Positions 15,863 through 24,623 of a stretch of DNA of 64,000 bases are shown here, in pieces. The number at the start of each line of letters is the position of its first letter. Position 1 is the stretch's first letter. The stretch comes from Calditrichia bacterium. Its GTDB lineage: Bacteria > Calditrichota > Calditrichia > RBG-13-44-9 > J075. The stretch lies in the NCBI GenBank assembly GCA_020635015.1, contig JACKAP010000002.1, positions 558,001 through 622,000 on the forward strand, written 5' to 3'. Both the position numbers and the translations under genes were made by a program. Below the pieces are notes generated by a model. The model did no database searches. It was not told the origin of the DNA and was given only the letters and a program-made list of their open reading frames with translations.

Positions 15863-17110
15863 ATGGCGAAGATCAGACCTTTCCGCGGATTGCGGCCGGA
15901 AAAGAAATTGGCGGCAAAAGTGGCTGCCCCCCCGTATGATGTACTGAGCAGTGATGAAGCCCGGGAGAAGGCGGCAGGCAATCCCTACAGCTTTCTGCAT
16001 GTGAACAAGCCGGAGATCGACCTGCCGCAGGAAATAAATATTTACGACCGCCAGGTATACGAAAAAGGGGCGGAGAACCTGCAGCGGCTGGTGGCCGACG
16101 GCATCCTGCGGCGCGACGAGCAGCCCCGCTTTTATATCTATAAACAGGTGATGGGTAATCACGAGCAGATCGGCCTGGTAGCCGGCGCCTCGGTGGAGGA
16201 GTACGAGCAGGACCGCATCAAGAAACATGAGCTCACCCGCCCAGACAAAGAAGACGACCGGGTCAACCATATCGACCATCTCAATGCCCAGGTCGGGCCG
16301 GTTTTCCTCACCTACCGCGCCCGCCCGAAGATCGATGCCCTGATCGCCGAGGTGGTCAAGCGGGCACCGGAATATGATTTCAACAGTGAAGGGGTGCAGC
16401 ATACGCTCTGGGTGGTCGATATGCCCGGAATCATCGAAAAATTGCAACAGGAGTTTGCCCGGATCGATTATTTATATGTGGCCGACGGTCATCACCGTTC
16501 CGCGGCGGCAATGCGCATCAAGCAGAAACGTCAGGCGGCCAATCCCGCCCATACCGGCAACGAAGCCTATAATTTTTTCCTGACGGTGATCTTTCCTCAC
16601 AACCAGATGCAGATCCTCGATTACAACCGGGTCGTGGCGGACCTGCACGGATTATCGCCCGAGGCCTTCCTGGAGGCGGTGGGTGAGAAATTTACCGTCA
16701 CACCGGTGAAGGACAGCCACGCCGGCAAACCGGCTGCAGCGCACGATTTCGGGATGTACCTGGGAGGGAACTGGTACCGCCTCAGCGCCCGGCCGGGCAG
16801 CTTTGACGCCGAGGATCCGGTGCAACGGCTCGACGTCAGCATTCTGCAGGAAAATCTCCTGGCGCCCCTGCTGGGCATCCATGATCCCCGCAAGGATAAG
16901 CGGATCGATTTTGTAGGGGGAATTCGCGGCATGCGGGAACTGGAAAAGCGGGTGAACAGCGGTCAGTACCAGGTCGCATTTGCATTTTATCCCACCTCCA
17001 TCGAAGACCTGATCGCGATTGCCGATGCCGGGCAGATCATGCCGCCCAAATCGACCTGGTTCGAGCCGAAGTTAAAATCGGGGTTGGTGGTGCATTTGCT
17101 GGATGAGTGA
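15863..17110 (+). CDS. DUF1015 family protein
   Basis: Conserved protein of unknown physiological role, 415 residues from the ATG at 15863, seven bases after AGGAGGA. The N-terminus IRPFRGLRPEKKLAAKVAAPPYDVLS is diagnostic. The motif DGHHR at about 208-212 (YVADGHHRSAAAM) resembles the nucleotide-binding motif of ParB/SerK-like proteins, so a kinase or nucleotide-dependent activity is possible but unproven here. The stop codon abuts a palindromic repeat that also holds the stop of the convergent gene. Confidence 0.8.
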   Translation: MAKIRPFRGLRPEKKLAAKVAAPPYDVLSSDEAREKAAGNPYSFLHVNKPEIDLPQEINIYDRQVYEKGAENLQRLVADGILRRDEQPRFYIYKQVMGNHEQIGLVAGASVEEYEQDRIKKHELTRPDKEDDRVNHIDHLNAQVGPVFLTYRARPKIDALIAEVVKRAPEYDFNSEGVQHTLWVVDMPGIIEKLQQEFARIDYLYVADGHHRSAAAMRIKQKRQAANPAHTGNEAYNFFLTVIFPHNQMQILDYNRVVADLHGLSPEAFLEAVGEKFTVTPVKDSHAGKPAAAHDFGMYLGGNWYRLSARPGSFDAEDPVQRLDVSILQENLLAPLLGIHDPRKDKRIDFVGGIRGMRELEKRVNSGQYQVAFAFYPTSIEDLIAIADAGQIMPPKSTWFEPKLKSGLVVHLLDE

Positions 17111-17209
17111 ATGGGTTAATGGGTTGATGGGTATATGGGTGAATGAGTTGATGAGTATAAAATCAGCTTACGTCCGTCCGTTTTTACCCATTAACCCATC
17201 AACTCATTA
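17105..17209. repeat. ATGGGTTAATGGG / CCCATTAACCC palindrome between convergent genes
   Basis: One arm has repeated ATGGGTTAATGGGTTGATGGG words, the other CCCATTAACCCATCAACTC. The stop codons of both flanking convergent genes (17108-17110 and 17209-17207) lie in or against the arms. Relatives occur at 35441-35533 and 60600-60664. Confidence 0.7.
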
Positions 17210-18301
17210 CAACAACTCCGCCAATGTCGGCAGATGCTTGCGTATTTCCACCCGCATAAATCCGGAGTTGATGTTTTCTTTGCCGATGATCGACAAAAAT
17301 GCATCCTGCCCGGGAATTCGTTGAATGATGTATAGTCGTTTTTTGAACTGGATCTCCCAGAAATCCAGTTCTCCGCCTTTGAGGAACCGGGTATAGCGGG
17401 CGGTTTTTTCCAACAGGGCGGCGATAAAATTGCCCAGGTCGGTAATCACTTCCGGGCGGTCGGAAACCCGCCCTTCGTAGAAAAGCGGAAAACCGACTTT
17501 CGAATGCAAAAAGACATGCTCCACCCCTTCGGCCTTATAAAGCCGGCTGAGCATCTGCACGATTTGCTTTTGGCGCCGGCGCTTTTCCTGCTCGGCCTCT
17601 TCCTTCGCCAGGTCGGAATTTTCGTCCACCCGGCGCATGCTCTCCAGCAGCAGGCTTTGCCAGCCTTTGGAGATCGTCTCCCGTTCGGCAGTATGGTTGC
17701 GCAGTACCGCAAACTCCCCTCCCTGCCAGCTCATGATGTGGTAAAAGGCGTTTTCCCCCTCATAGCGCTCGGTTTCCGCATGCACGATGTTGCCTTCCTG
17801 AAAGTAGATCGTCCCCTGCTCTTCTTCGGTTTTGATCCGCAAAGCGGAGGTCAGACGGCCCAGACAGTTGAGCTGAATGATATCGCCTAACTGAAAATCT
17901 GACACGCTGCCCTTAAACCCTTTCTTGCGTTTCAGGGCATCGATAATCAGCTGGCGCAGCTCGTTGATCTCGAAAGGCTTCTCGATATAATTGAAACATC
18001 CCCGCTCATTGGCAGCCTTCTGCACGTCGGACGTGCCGTAGGCGGTCATGATCACCACCTTGGTGGTGGGATAGAGCTCTTTCACCTTCACCAAGAGATC
18101 CAGCCCGGAGACTTCCGGCATCCGCACGTCGGTAATTACCAGATCGAACGGCACCTGGTTGAGGATATCGATTGCCTCCCGTCCAGAATTGACGCAGGTG
18201 ACCTCAAACTTATCGCGGTCTTTCGATAGCTTCTTGGAGAGGGTCCAGGTCAGATCCTCTTCATCATCGACGATCAGGACGCGTTTCTGACCTTCATTCA
18301 T
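17207..18301 (-). CDS. Response regulator: REC-PATAN (DUF4388) with C-terminal roadblock-like domain
   Basis: A 364-residue signalling protein starting at the ATG at 18301, preceded by GAGGAATTGCC. The receiver domain (about 7-120) has acidic residues Asp12/Asp13, phosphoacceptor Asp58 (DLVITDVRMPE) and Lys108. A DUF4388/PATAN segment (about 130-215, FQLGDIIQLNCLGRLTSALR) and a C-terminal region resembling roadblock/LC7 modules (about 240-364) follow. There is no DNA-binding domain, so the output is probably protein-protein, for example polarity, motility or GTPase control. It lies 19 bases downstream of metK and may be cotranscribed. Confidence 0.8.
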   Translation of the reverse strand: MNEGQKRVLIVDDEEDLTWTLSKKLSKDRDKFEVTCVNSGREAIDILNQVPFDLVITDVRMPEVSGLDLLVKVKELYPTTKVVIMTAYGTSDVQKAANERGCFNYIEKPFEINELRQLIIDALKRKKGFKGSVSDFQLGDIIQLNCLGRLTSALRIKTEEEQGTIYFQEGNIVHAETERYEGENAFYHIMSWQGGEFAVLRNHTAERETISKGWQSLLLESMRRVDENSDLAKEEAEQEKRRRQKQIVQMLSRLYKAEGVEHVFLHSKVGFPLFYEGRVSDRPEVITDLGNFIAALLEKTARYTRFLKGGELDFWEIQFKKRLYIIQRIPGQDAFLSIIGKENINSGFMRVEIRKHLPTLAELL

Positions 18302-18320
18302 CGGAGGCAATTCCTCATGC

Positions 18321-19481
18321 TTAGATCAGGGCCTTGATATCATCCACCCGGTCGAGCTTTTCCCAGGTGAAGCGCTTTTCATCGCGGCCGAAATGTCCGT
18401 AGGCGGAAGTCTGGACATAGCCGGCGCTTTGCAGGTTCAGGGTTTTCATGATGCCGGCCGGGCGCAGATCGAAGATCTGCTTGATGATCTCGACAATGCG
18501 CGTTTCCGGAAGCTTGCCGGTGCCGAAGCTATCCACCATCACCGACACCGGATCGGCATGACCGATCACATAGGCCAGCTGGATTTCCAGCCGGTCGGCC
18601 ACTCCGGCGGCCACCAGGTTCTTGGCCACATAACGGGCGGCGTAGGCGGCCGAACGATCGACCTTGGAGGGATCTTTACCGGAAAAAGCGCCGCCGCCAT
18701 GACGGCCCATCCCACCGTAAGTGTCGACAATGATCTTGCGGCCGGTGAGGCCGGCATCGGAGGTGGGACCGCCGATGGTCCATACCCCGGTGCCGTTCAT
18801 GATGTAGCTGCTGTCGCTTTTGTCAAAGGGGAGCTTGTATTTGGCGATCAGGGGATTGACGATCTGGCGGTAGACATCCTCCCGCACCTGACTGTTGCTG
18901 ATGTCGGGATGGTGGGGCACCGCCACCACCACCTTCTCGATCGCCACCGGCTTCCAGTTCTCGTAGCGAACCGTCACCTGGGATTTGCCGTCCGGGCGCA
19001 GGTAGGGAATTTTGCCGCTGAGACGGGCTTCGTCGATCGCCCGGATGATCTGGTGGGCCATCGTGATGGGAAAGGGCATCAGCTCCGGGGTTTCGTTGCT
19101 GGCAAAACCAAACATCATACCCTGGTCCCCGGCACCGCCGGCATCGACGCCCACGGCGATCTCCGGCGACTGTTTATGAATGCGGTTGACGATCTCGCAA
19201 TTGAAATCAAACTGCAGCGCCGGATCGTTGTATCCGATATCCTTGATCGCCTGGCGGGCCAGTTCCACGTAGTCGATCGCCTGGTCGTCCGGGACCGAAA
19301 CCTCGCCAGTCAGCACCGTAAAATTTTGGGTCACCAGGGTTTCCACTGCCGAACGGTTTCCGGATATATCGCCTTCCAGGCCGTAAATGGCATCCACCAT
19401 CGTATCCGAAATTCGGTCACAAACTTTATCGGGATGACCGGCAGAAACGGACTCCGAAGTGAACAAAAAACTGCTTTTCAT
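18321..19481 (-). CDS. metK: S-adenosylmethionine synthetase
   Basis: Makes SAM from methionine and ATP. It has 386 residues from the ATG at 19481, seven bases after GGAGG; the frame is open 21 codons further upstream but without support. Family motifs are clear: FTSESVSAGHPDKVCDRISD at the N-terminus, GAGDQGMMFGFA in the middle and GGGAFSGKDPSKVDRSAAY. A large two-level inverted repeat lies 24 bases upstream of the start. Confidence 0.97.
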   Translation of the reverse strand: MKSSFLFTSESVSAGHPDKVCDRISDTMVDAIYGLEGDISGNRSAVETLVTQNFTVLTGEVSVPDDQAIDYVELARQAIKDIGYNDPALQFDFNCEIVNRIHKQSPEIAVGVDAGGAGDQGMMFGFASNETPELMPFPITMAHQIIRAIDEARLSGKIPYLRPDGKSQVTVRYENWKPVAIEKVVVAVPHHPDISNSQVREDVYRQIVNPLIAKYKLPFDKSDSSYIMNGTGVWTIGGPTSDAGLTGRKIIVDTYGGMGRHGGGAFSGKDPSKVDRSAAYAARYVAKNLVAAGVADRLEIQLAYVIGHADPVSVMVDSFGTGKLPETRIVEIIKQIFDLRPAGIMKTLNLQSAGYVQTSAYGHFGRDEKRFTWEKLDRVDDIKALI

Positions 19482-19504
19482 CAAATTTCCTCCAATTAGT
19501 TCCT

Positions 19505-19629
19505 CTTTAAGACTTTGACCTATATAATGAAAATTGATGCCCACGAAATATCCTAAATGATACGAAAGACGCTAAATTTATATCTTTTTTAGGTGTCCTT
19601 TCGAGTATTTCGTGGGCCAAGTCTTAAAG
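19505..19629. promoter_or_regulatory. 125-bp nested inverted repeat in the metK leader
   Basis: Outer arms CTTTAAGACTT (19505-19515) and its exact complement (19619-19629) enclose 12-bp inner arms GCCCACGAAATA (19539-19550) and complement (19606-19617), with a weaker CCTAAA/TTTAGG pair inside. It lies wholly in the metK 5' leader. It could be a structured RNA element or a small inverted-repeat transposable element. It does not show the conserved core of the common SAM-I riboswitch. Confidence 0.55.
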
Positions 19630-19673
19630 TAGAATTAGACTTAATCAAAATTTTTCCATAGATAAGCCACGAA

Positions 19674-20207
19674 TCAGCCTTTGATCTCCGCGCCGGCGCC
19701 TTTGATCCGCCAGATGGTCATCGGACCGGTCACCGTGGTGGAGTCGAAGGGGACGCCCCGCTCCTCGGCTTCGTGAGAGAGCCAGCCGATGGCCTGTTTT
19801 TGAGTCAGCTCCACTTTCTCTACCTGACCTTCCACCACTGCGGCATGGCCTTTGGCGCTCAGGGGGAAGACGATCTCGCCGTCTTTTACCTTGACGCGGA
19901 TCTTCTCGCCGGCGCCGCCCTCCACATCGATCCAGCAGCCGCGCATCGGGCAAACTTCCGCCACGGTGCCTTCGATGCGCACCGTCTGACCCTCATAGCT
20001 GGCAGGATTGGCTAAAATAGCATCGATAGCGAGAGTTTCTTCCAGGGCCAGCGCGCTGCCGTAGCTACCGGCAGGATCGGCTTTCTCCAGGGCGGCTTTT
20101 TCGTTGTCCACAGCCGGAGCTTCTTCATGGGTCTGGGGTTGCTCCTGGGCGCAGGAAAATACCAAAACGGCCAGCAGGATGGTCAGGAAAATGTTTGCGT
20201 AACGCAT
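19674..20207 (-). CDS. Lipoprotein with DUF4920-like domain
   Basis: Exported lipoprotein of 177 residues with a lipobox ending at Cys19 (LVFSCAQ). After a charged linker (20-60), residues 60-160 match the DUF4920/OB-like pattern seen in secreted proteins: ASYEGQTVRIEGTVAEVCPMRGCWIDV, then SAKGHAAVVEGQVEKVEL. The CPMRGC pair may bind metal. Function unknown. The next upstream gene (YpdA-like) is on the same strand 118 bases away, so cotranscription is uncertain. Confidence 0.7.
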   Translation of the reverse strand: MRYANIFLTILLAVLVFSCAQEQPQTHEEAPAVDNEKAALEKADPAGSYGSALALEETLAIDAILANPASYEGQTVRIEGTVAEVCPMRGCWIDVEGGAGEKIRVKVKDGEIVFPLSAKGHAAVVEGQVEKVELTQKQAIGWLSHEAEERGVPFDSTTVTGPMTIWRIKGAGAEIKG

Positions 20208-20324
20208 GGTTTGTCTCCATGTTTTTATGAATAGTTTAAGATAAAGAAATATCGACTCAACTTTATGCTGCTGTGGCCATAAACACTGCTTCGCTTCCGA
20301 TTATAATGGATTTATCTGTAACAA

Positions 20325-21305
20325 TCAACCTTTAATGTACTGTTGCTCCAGACAGTCGAAAATTCGCAGGGCATGGTCATGAGCGTTCTCGATAAACCAG
20401 CGGCCGGTTTTCAGGCCGCCGCAAACCACCCCGGCCAGAAAGATCCCGGACCGGCGGGTCTCGAAGGTCTCCATATCGATCAGCGGGGTACGGAAGGCAT
20501 CCTCTCCGATCTCGACGCCGAGCGATTCCAGAAAAGTGTAATTGGGGCGGTAGCCGGTCATGGCCAGCACGAAATCGTTTTCCAGGGTGATTATTCCCTC
20601 CGGGGTTTCGACATCGATCTCTCCTTCACGGATGGCCGTCACCCGGGAATTGAAATGGGCGATAATCGCTTTTTCGCTGATACGGTTCTCGATATCCGGT
20701 TTGACCCAGTATTTTACTGAGGACTTCAGTTCCGGCCCGCGGATGATCATGGTCACCTCTGCGCTGCGCCGGAAGGTCTCCAGCGCTACATCCACCGCCG
20801 AGTTACCCGCGCCGATCACCGCCACTTTATGATAGGCATAAGGATGGGGCTCGTCGAAGAAATGTTTTACCTTGGGGAGGTCTTCTCCCGGCACATCGAG
20901 CAGATTGGGGGTATCGTAAAAGCCGGTTGCCAGGATCACCGCCCCGGCGCGGTATACCGTGCGCGAGGTACGGATGCGGAAATCGCCGGCTTCCCCGTCG
21001 ATGCCCAGCACCTCCTCGTAAAGCGATACGTTCAGTTCCCACTTCTCCTTCACCCGGCGGTAATATTCCAGCGCCTCCCGGCGGGTCGGCTTGTAGCCGT
21101 GAGCAATGAAGGGCACATCCCCGATCTCCAGTCGCTCGGAAGTGGAGAAGAAGGTCATATTGGTCGGGAAATGATAGATCGAATTCACCAGGCAGCCTTT
21201 TTCGACGATCCGGTAACTTAACCCCCGCTTCGCCGCTTCGATCCCGCAGGAAAATCCCACCGGCCCGGCCCCGACGATGAGAATGTCGTAATAATCAGTT
21301 TCCAT
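20325..21305 (-). CDS. YpdA-like FAD/NAD(P) disulfide reductase
   Basis: Flavoprotein of 326 residues of the YpdA group (putative bacillithiol-disulfide reductase, thioredoxin-reductase fold). The FAD motif is VGAGPVGFSCGIEAAKRG near residue 12, and the NAD(P) motif VIGAGNSAVDVALE lies near 168. The family-specific stretch KGCLVNSIYHFPTNM near residue 37 separates YpdA from classical TrxB, which has a CxxC pair absent here. Whether the organism makes bacillithiol cannot be judged from this window. Confidence 0.8.
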   Translation of the reverse strand: METDYYDILIVGAGPVGFSCGIEAAKRGLSYRIVEKGCLVNSIYHFPTNMTFFSTSERLEIGDVPFIAHGYKPTRREALEYYRRVKEKWELNVSLYEEVLGIDGEAGDFRIRTSRTVYRAGAVILATGFYDTPNLLDVPGEDLPKVKHFFDEPHPYAYHKVAVIGAGNSAVDVALETFRRSAEVTMIIRGPELKSSVKYWVKPDIENRISEKAIIAHFNSRVTAIREGEIDVETPEGIITLENDFVLAMTGYRPNYTFLESLGVEIGEDAFRTPLIDMETFETRRSGIFLAGVVCGGLKTGRWFIENAHDHALRIFDCLEQQYIKG

Positions 21306-21384
21306 TTGATATCCGGTTTCTTATTTTCGTGCCAGAATAAATATGGTATGTGAGCGGAAAGCAAGGGATTTTGTAGAAAGATGT

Positions 21385-21500
21385 GGAGGGCGTGGAGCGT
21401 GGAGCGTGGAGCGCAATAGAGTTGTATTTTACTGATAGCCAGCCAAGGTGTTAACAAATTATCTTCTCGCTCTACGCTCTTCGCTCCACGCTCTACGTTT
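21385..21500. repeat. GTGGAGCGTGGAGC / GCTCCACGCTCTACG palindromic repeat
   Basis: Iterated GTGGAGC units (21385-21412) face GCTCTACGCTCTTCGCTCCACG-like units (21470-21498), separated by about 55 bases. The right arm abuts the stop of the gene at 21499. The rest of the 21306-21498 gap shows nothing else. Confidence 0.65.
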
Positions 21501-22137
21501 ATTTCGGCAGCAACGCGCCCCAGGGCTGATTGAACGCCTGCCCCTCCGGGGTGGCGATCTCCAGGGCGGGGGATTCGAGCAGCCCGAAAGCGGCGGCAAT
21601 GGCGCCTTCGCCGGCTTTGCCGCTCAGGTTCTGCACCTGTTTAAGCGACCAGGCGCCGTCTTTATAATCGAAGCGGAGTTGCACCTGGTAGGGCACCGGC
21701 CGGATGGCCGATTTATAGCAGGCGCTGCGATCATTGGCCAGGGCTTCCGCTTCCGAGCCCCAGCCGGCCGGCAGGCCCAGCAGGGTAACGCCGGGAATAT
21801 CACCGCAGGCCTGATTGGTCAGCTTTGTCATTGTGAGAACGATTTGGGCAGTATAAGGAATGATGGTATTGCCGCTGCTGCTCACCCCGTAGTTAACCTC
21901 TTTGCAGGTGTATTCGGCGATATAGCTGGCTGCGCCGGTGGGGCTTTTTTTACTTTCTTCCCGGCAGAGCAATTTCTGCTTGACCTGGAAAAATTCGGCG
22001 AAGCGGTTGACCACCGTCTCAAAAGAAGCTTCGATCTCCTGGTGCTCCTGCATCACCGCCGCGCTGTCAATTTCCTGGGCAAATCCGCCGCCGCTTAGCA
22101 GCAGCAGGGTCAGGGTAAAACAAGCCAAGCATTTCAT
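21499..22137 (-). CDS. Unknown secreted protein
   Basis: A 212-residue protein with a clear signal peptide (CLACFTLTLLLLSGGGFAQ, cleavage near 21) and four to five cysteines in the mature part (LLCREES, YTCKEV, QACGDI, SACYKS) that could form disulfides in the periplasm. I do not recognise a family. The C-terminal half has alternating strands (YQVQLRFDYKDGAWSLKQV). It has no close operon partner: the next gene upstream, glutamate dehydrogenase, is 101 bases away on the same strand. Confidence 0.7.
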   Translation of the reverse strand: MKCLACFTLTLLLLSGGGFAQEIDSAAVMQEHQEIEASFETVVNRFAEFFQVKQKLLCREESKKSPTGAASYIAEYTCKEVNYGVSSSGNTIIPYTAQIVLTMTKLTNQACGDIPGVTLLGLPAGWGSEAEALANDRSACYKSAIRPVPYQVQLRFDYKDGAWSLKQVQNLSGKAGEGAIAAAFGLLESPALEIATPEGQAFNQPWGALLPK

Positions 22138-22238
22138 CGCAACCTCCCGGTTTTATCGAGCGACTCGATTCATTTCCGGCAAAATAACCCTTTCCGGCAG
22201 CAACGGCATTGATGCACCGCATATCCGGGGGAAAAACA

Positions 22239-23651
22239 TCAAGGAAATATCCCCAACTCTTTATACGCCAGCGCTACTTTATTGATCGCGCTGATAAACG
22301 CCGCGGTGCGCAGGGAGATTGCATCGTTATGCTGATGCTTCACCTCGCGGATCTGGCGGTAGGAGCTGATCATGGTCTCTTCCAGGCCGGAGTTGACCAG
22401 ATCTTCTTCATCCGGGCCGTGCACGATGGTGTCGAAGAGCGCCTTGGGCAGCTTCTTGCCGGTCATTTCCTCCACGGTACGCAGCAGCCGGGTGTTGACA
22501 TCCTCCTCGAAGCGCTTGTTCATCCGCCCGAAGCGCACGTGGGAGAGGTTCTTCAGCCACTCGAAATAAGAGACGGTCACCCCCCCGGCATTGAGATACA
22601 TATCGGGAATGATGATCTTGCCGGCGGCCAGCAGCGCCTCGCTGGCATCGGCGGTCACCGGGCCGTTGGCCGCCTCAGCGATGATCCGCGCCTTGATTCG
22701 CCCGGCATTGTCCATGGTGATCTGGTTCTCCAGGGCCGCCGGCACCAGGATGTCGCAATCCAGTTCCAGGGCCTCGCTGTTTTTCGCCAGATTCTTCGCC
22801 CCGGGGAAATCCAGGATCGAGCCCTTCTCCCGGCGGTGCTTCGCCACCGCGTCCACATCCAGGCCCTTCGGCGCGTAAATCGCCCCCTCGTACTCGGCAA
22901 TGCCCACGATCACCGCGCCGCCCTGCTGCAGAAATTTTGCTGCGTAATACCCCACATTACCCAACCCCTGCACCACCACCCGCTTGCCATCCAGACCGGG
23001 TTTCAGTCCCAGACGTTTCATGTCGTCTGCAATATCGCAGGCTTCACGGATGCCGAAAAAGGTGCCGCGCCCGGTGGCCTCGGTACGCCCGCGCACCCCG
23101 CCCTGGGGGATCGGCTTGCCGGTGACGCAGGCAAAAGCGTTGATGTTGCTGTCGGTCATGGAGTTGTAGGTATCGGCGATCCAGGACATCTCCCGCGCCC
23201 CGGTGCCGTAGTCCGGCGCCGGCACGTCGATCCCGGGGCCGATGAAGTTTTTCTTGATCAGCTCAAACGTATAGCGGCGGGTGATCCGCTCCAGCTCCGA
23301 CTCCGAGAAATCGTTCTTGTTGATGCGGATGCCCCCCTTCGCCCCGCCGAAGGGCACATCGACAATGGCGCATTTATAAGTCATCAGCGCGGAAAGGGCC
23401 ATCACCTCGTCCTCATTCACCGACGGCGCATAGCGAATGCCCCCCTTCACCGGCAGCTTATGCTGACTGTGTTCCGCCCGCCAGGCATTCACGGTAGTGA
23501 TCGACCCGTCATCGCGCTTCACCGGAAAAGTGATGTGGTAGACGCTGTTGCAGATCTTGATCTGCGACAGAATCCCCTTATCATGTTTGGTGTACGCGGC
23601 GGCTTTATCGAAATTCTGATTCACCTGGTCAAAAAATTTGATGGTGCTCAT
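22239..23651 (-). CDS. Glutamate dehydrogenase family enzyme (Glu/Leu/Phe/Val dehydrogenase)
   Basis: NAD(P)-dependent oxidative deamination of glutamate to 2-oxoglutarate, linking nitrogen and central carbon metabolism. It has 470 residues from the ATG at 23651, which follows GAGGT; upstream in-frame codons are leader sequence. The catalytic region PVKGGIRYAPSVNEDEV and PFGGAKGGIR are visible, as is the dinucleotide motif QGLGNVGYYAAKFL. The 15 bases CCAAACCAAGAGGTA of its leader also precede the sorting-domain gene starting at 34905. Confidence 0.92.
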   Translation of the reverse strand: MSTIKFFDQVNQNFDKAAAYTKHDKGILSQIKICNSVYHITFPVKRDDGSITTVNAWRAEHSQHKLPVKGGIRYAPSVNEDEVMALSALMTYKCAIVDVPFGGAKGGIRINKNDFSESELERITRRYTFELIKKNFIGPGIDVPAPDYGTGAREMSWIADTYNSMTDSNINAFACVTGKPIPQGGVRGRTEATGRGTFFGIREACDIADDMKRLGLKPGLDGKRVVVQGLGNVGYYAAKFLQQGGAVIVGIAEYEGAIYAPKGLDVDAVAKHRREKGSILDFPGAKNLAKNSEALELDCDILVPAALENQITMDNAGRIKARIIAEAANGPVTADASEALLAAGKIIIPDMYLNAGGVTVSYFEWLKNLSHVRFGRMNKRFEEDVNTRLLRTVEEMTGKKLPKALFDTIVHGPDEEDLVNSGLEETMISSYRQIREVKHQHNDAISLRTAAFISAINKVALAYKELGIFP

Positions 23652-23812
23652 AAAAGTACCTCTTGGTTTGGTTGATAGGGATGGATGAGACGTAAAGATA
23701 TGGCAATATGTCCCTCTGCCGTGTTTTATCAACTGATCTTTGATCATCCGGCAGTGGCAGTAGCAGTAGCAGTGGCAGGAATTTGATTACAACTTCTACA
23801 CGGAAGCTAAGA

Positions 23813-23849
23813 ACTTCCGGAGCCGCCGCAGTTTGGCGGCTCCGGAAGT
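23813..23849 (-). terminator. Strong hairpin downstream of sdhB
   Basis: A 15-bp perfect stem (ACTTCCGGAGCCGCC and complement) with a 7-base loop, nine bases past the sdhB stop. There is no T-run, so either an atypical terminator or an mRNA-stabilising hairpin. Confidence 0.55.
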
Positions 23850-23857
23850 CAATACGC

Positions 23858-24610
23858 CTAGCTGAAGATGGTTTTTACGAACTCCCGGCGCATCCGGGCA
23901 ATATTGACAATCGAGATCCCCTTGGGGCAGACCGCTTCGCATTCGCCATGATTGGAGCAATTACCAAAGCCTTCCGCATCCATTTGGGCGATCATGCGTT
24001 CGGCCCGGCGGGTGCGTTCCGGCGCGCCCTGGGGCAGGTAGGTGTATTGGGAGATCTTGGCACCGACAAACAGCGCCGCCGAGGCATTGGGACAGGCAGC
24101 GACGCAGGCACCGCAGCCGATGCATTCCGATGAGTCCATCGCCTTGTCGGCCATCTCCTTGGCGATCGGGATCGCGTTGCCGTCCGGGGCATTGCCGGTA
24201 TTGACCGAGACGTACCCTCCGGCCGCAACGATCCGGTCGAAGGCACCGCGGTCGACCGCCAGGTCTTTGATCACCGGAAAGCCTTTCGCCCGGAAGGGCT
24301 CGATGGTGATGGTATCACCATCCTTATAATGGCGCATGTGCAGTTGGCAGCTGGCGGTGCGCTGTTGGGGCCCGTGGGGGATGCCGTCAATTACCAGGCT
24401 GCACATACCGCAGATCCCTTCCCGGCAGTCGTTGTCAAACTCCACCGGGTCCCCGCCATCCTTGATGATCTGCTCATTGAGCACATCCAGCATCTCCAGG
24501 AACGACATGTGCGGAGAGACATCCTTCAGCTGGTACGATTCAAAACGGCCTTTATCACTGGCATTCTTCTGCCGCCAGACATTCAAGTTTAAATTCAGTC
24601 TTTTGTCCAT
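23858..24610 (-). CDS. sdhB: Succinate dehydrogenase/fumarate reductase iron-sulfur subunit
   Basis: Electron-transfer subunit of complex II, 250 residues. It carries the ligands of three clusters: 2Fe-2S at Cys62, Cys67, Cys70 and Cys88; 4Fe-4S in CIGCGACVAACP; and 3Fe-4S in CSNHGECEAVCPKGI. It lies 13 bases after sdhA and ends the sdhCAB operon. Confidence 0.96.
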   Translation of the reverse strand: MDKRLNLNLNVWRQKNASDKGRFESYQLKDVSPHMSFLEMLDVLNEQIIKDGGDPVEFDNDCREGICGMCSLVIDGIPHGPQQRTASCQLHMRHYKDGDTITIEPFRAKGFPVIKDLAVDRGAFDRIVAAGGYVSVNTGNAPDGNAIPIAKEMADKAMDSSECIGCGACVAACPNASAALFVGAKISQYTYLPQGAPERTRRAERMIAQMDAEGFGNCSNHGECEAVCPKGISIVNIARMRREFVKTIFS

Positions 24611-24623
24611 AGAGCGGATTCTC

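Noticed and set aside
19482..19660. SAM riboswitch before metK
   Set aside because: A strong inverted repeat exists, but the conserved core of the common SAM-I class is not visible; kept only as an unclassified element.
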